64,000 nt of DNA from contig NZ_JBGUAZ010000002.1 of assembly GCF_041821085.1 (NCBI RefSeq), forward strand, positions 372,001 to 436,000, written 5' to 3'. The position numbers and the translations under genes are program-made. Shown here in pieces: positions 63,091 through 64,000 of this stretch. Position 1 is the first letter of the stretch. Each line of letters opens with the position of its first letter. The stretch is from Natrinema sp. HArc-T2. Its GTDB lineage: Archaea; Halobacteriota; Halobacteria; Halobacteriales; Natrialbaceae. A model generated the notes under the pieces. The model was given only the letters and a program-made list of their open reading frames with translations. It had not been told where the DNA came from and did not search any database.

Positions 63091-64000
63091 TGCCTCATCA
63101 GTGTACGAATTGTGGCCGAACGTTCGCTGACGGCTCCAAGGAGATGCTCTCGGGCTGTCCCGACTGTGGCGGGAACAAGTTTCAGTTCGCCCCCAAGACT
63201 GCAGCCACACCTGACTCGTCCGACGGAGCTGGTGACGCAGAATCTGCCGACAGGGGATCGACAGACTCGGACAGTGTCGCGAGCCGTGCCACAGAGACCG
63301 TCCGCGAGTGGATCACCGGAGGCGACGATCCGGCGGACGGTCGGGACCGACCGCCCGCCGAACCTGCCGCCCAGTCCAGTCCCGACGACTCGAGCACAGC
63401 GATGCACTCGGAGCGCTCGTGGCCCTCGAGCGGGGAGGCTACGACCGAGGCTGATGACGTAACCGACGAGGAGTTCGCCGAGTGGCCCGAGACGGCGCGG
63501 CGACCCGAAAACCGAACTGGCACAGCGACCGCGACGAGTGATGGATCCAATGACGATGACGATGACAGCGAGCGCTCGCGCCAGCGCTCGGTCGGGCCGA
63601 CGACGACGCTTGCGGACGGCGAGAATTCGGCACAGGCCGACGCCCGCAGCGAAGTCGTTCCGGAAGATGACTTGCCCGCTCACGATGGGGCCGCTGTCTC
63701 CGAACCTCACCGTCGTGCCGATACTGGCGAGCTGTCCGATTCCCCGGCAGCCGGAGGCGATCAACCGCCAGAACACGGTCGCGTCGTCAGCGAACCGAGT
63801 GGGGATCGTCCCTCGATCGAAGACCTTCGAGAGGAACTCAACGAACAGTTCGAGAGCATCAAGATCGTTCGACCGGGCCAGTACGAACTCAACTTGATGG
63901 AACTCTACAACCGCGAGGAGTACATTATCTCCCTTCAGGAGGATGGCCGATACGTCATCGATGTCCCTGATTCCTGGCGCGACGGTGGCGACAGCGACGA
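63090..64000 (+). CDS. oapC: zinc-ribbon protein OapC, C-terminus beyond window
   Basis: The frame is open from ATG at 63090 to the right edge (303 residues seen). N-terminal MPHQCTNCGRTFADGSKEMLSGCPDCGG is a zinc ribbon with two C-x2-C pairs. A ~200-residue linker rich in Asp, Ser, Arg and Glu follows, then a conserved domain (SIEDLREELNEQFESIKIVRPGQYELNLMELYNREEYII) near residues 250-290. This architecture fits the OapC family that neighbours oriC1. Biochemical role unknown. Confidence 0.88.
   Translation, partial: MPHQCTNCGRTFADGSKEMLSGCPDCGGNKFQFAPKTAATPDSSDGAGDAESADRGSTDSDSVASRATETVREWITGGDDPADGRDRPPAEPAAQSSPDDSSTAMHSERSWPSSGEATTEADDVTDEEFAEWPETARRPENRTGTATATSDGSNDDDDDSERSRQRSVGPTTTLADGENSAQADARSEVVPEDDLPAHDGAAVSEPHRRADTGELSDSPAAGGDQPPEHGRVVSEPSGDRPSIEDLREELNEQFESIKIVRPGQYELNLMELYNREEYIISLQEDGRYVIDVPDSWRDGGDSD

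Noticed and set aside
1-64000. tRNA and rRNA genes
   Set aside because: I looked in the larger gaps for cloverleaf-like and TTCGAAT-type sequences and found none that fold into a tRNA.

Overview
The window is chromosomal DNA of a halophilic archaeon (class Halobacteria). The proteins are very acidic and the DNA is GC-rich. Several genes have TATA boxes about 25-30 bp before the start codon, as expected for leaderless transcripts. There are haloarchaeal hallmarks: replication factor C, DNA polymerase D small subunit DP1, Orc1/Cdc6, a SAMP2-like ubiquitin-fold modifier, an archaeal signal peptidase with His in place of Lys, and a Tat lipoprotein signal. A member of the Natrialbales (Natrinema/Haloterrigena-like) is my guess, not proven. 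I saw no rRNA or tRNA gene, no transposase and no CRISPR array.

Layout. 1-10 kb: a truncated secreted metallopeptidase, an SDR dehydrogenase, ileS with an orphan duplicate of its own 3' end beside it, a Fe-S uracil-DNA glycosylase, a 41-residue zinc microprotein, a HIT hydrolase, an archaeal prepilin peptidase and an HPP membrane protein. 10-19 kb: a ferredoxin, then an ion-transport block with two PiT-family permeases, a UspA protein, a coiled-coil membrane protein, an SLC13/RCK permease and TrkH, with hisA between them. 19-33 kb: hisB, an ACT-domain regulator, an IMPACT-family protein, a TAXI-TRAP transporter operon, a frameshifted cupin, upp, a third PiT permease and a CNNM/CorC protein. 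33-42 kb: a glutaredoxin-like/Cys-less redoxin pair, a TsaC/YrdC protein, a divergent Cas4-like protein, a dense DNA hairpin array, a large membrane Fe-S oxidoreductase, a glutamine amidotransferase, and a truncated AMP-ligase next to a hydrolase without its nucleophile. 42-55 kb: alaS, a degenerate histidine-kinase-like protein, rfcS, a bactofilin-like membrane protein, SAMP2 with a GNAT enzyme, tryptophanase, aspartate kinase and an amidohydrolase.

55-64 kb is the replication-origin locus: DP1, two tandem signal peptidases, orc1, a 1.2-kb AT-rich non-coding region with inverted ORB motifs (oriC1), then oapA (GTPase), oapB (DUF2073) and oapC (zinc ribbon, cut by the window edge). This order matches my recollection of the conserved oriC1 neighbourhood of haloarchaea.

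The most unusual signals are: eight CTAG sites within 252 bp of the origin, although CTAG is rare in the rest of the window; ORB-like motifs that spread outside the origin into the linker-coding parts of dp1 and orc1 and over the orc1 promoter; a five-copy dispersed palindromic repeat of about 80 bp between 12.8 and 30.1 kb; seven short perfect hairpins in 240 bp at 36 kb; and several proteins whose folds are recognisable but whose catalytic residues are missing.
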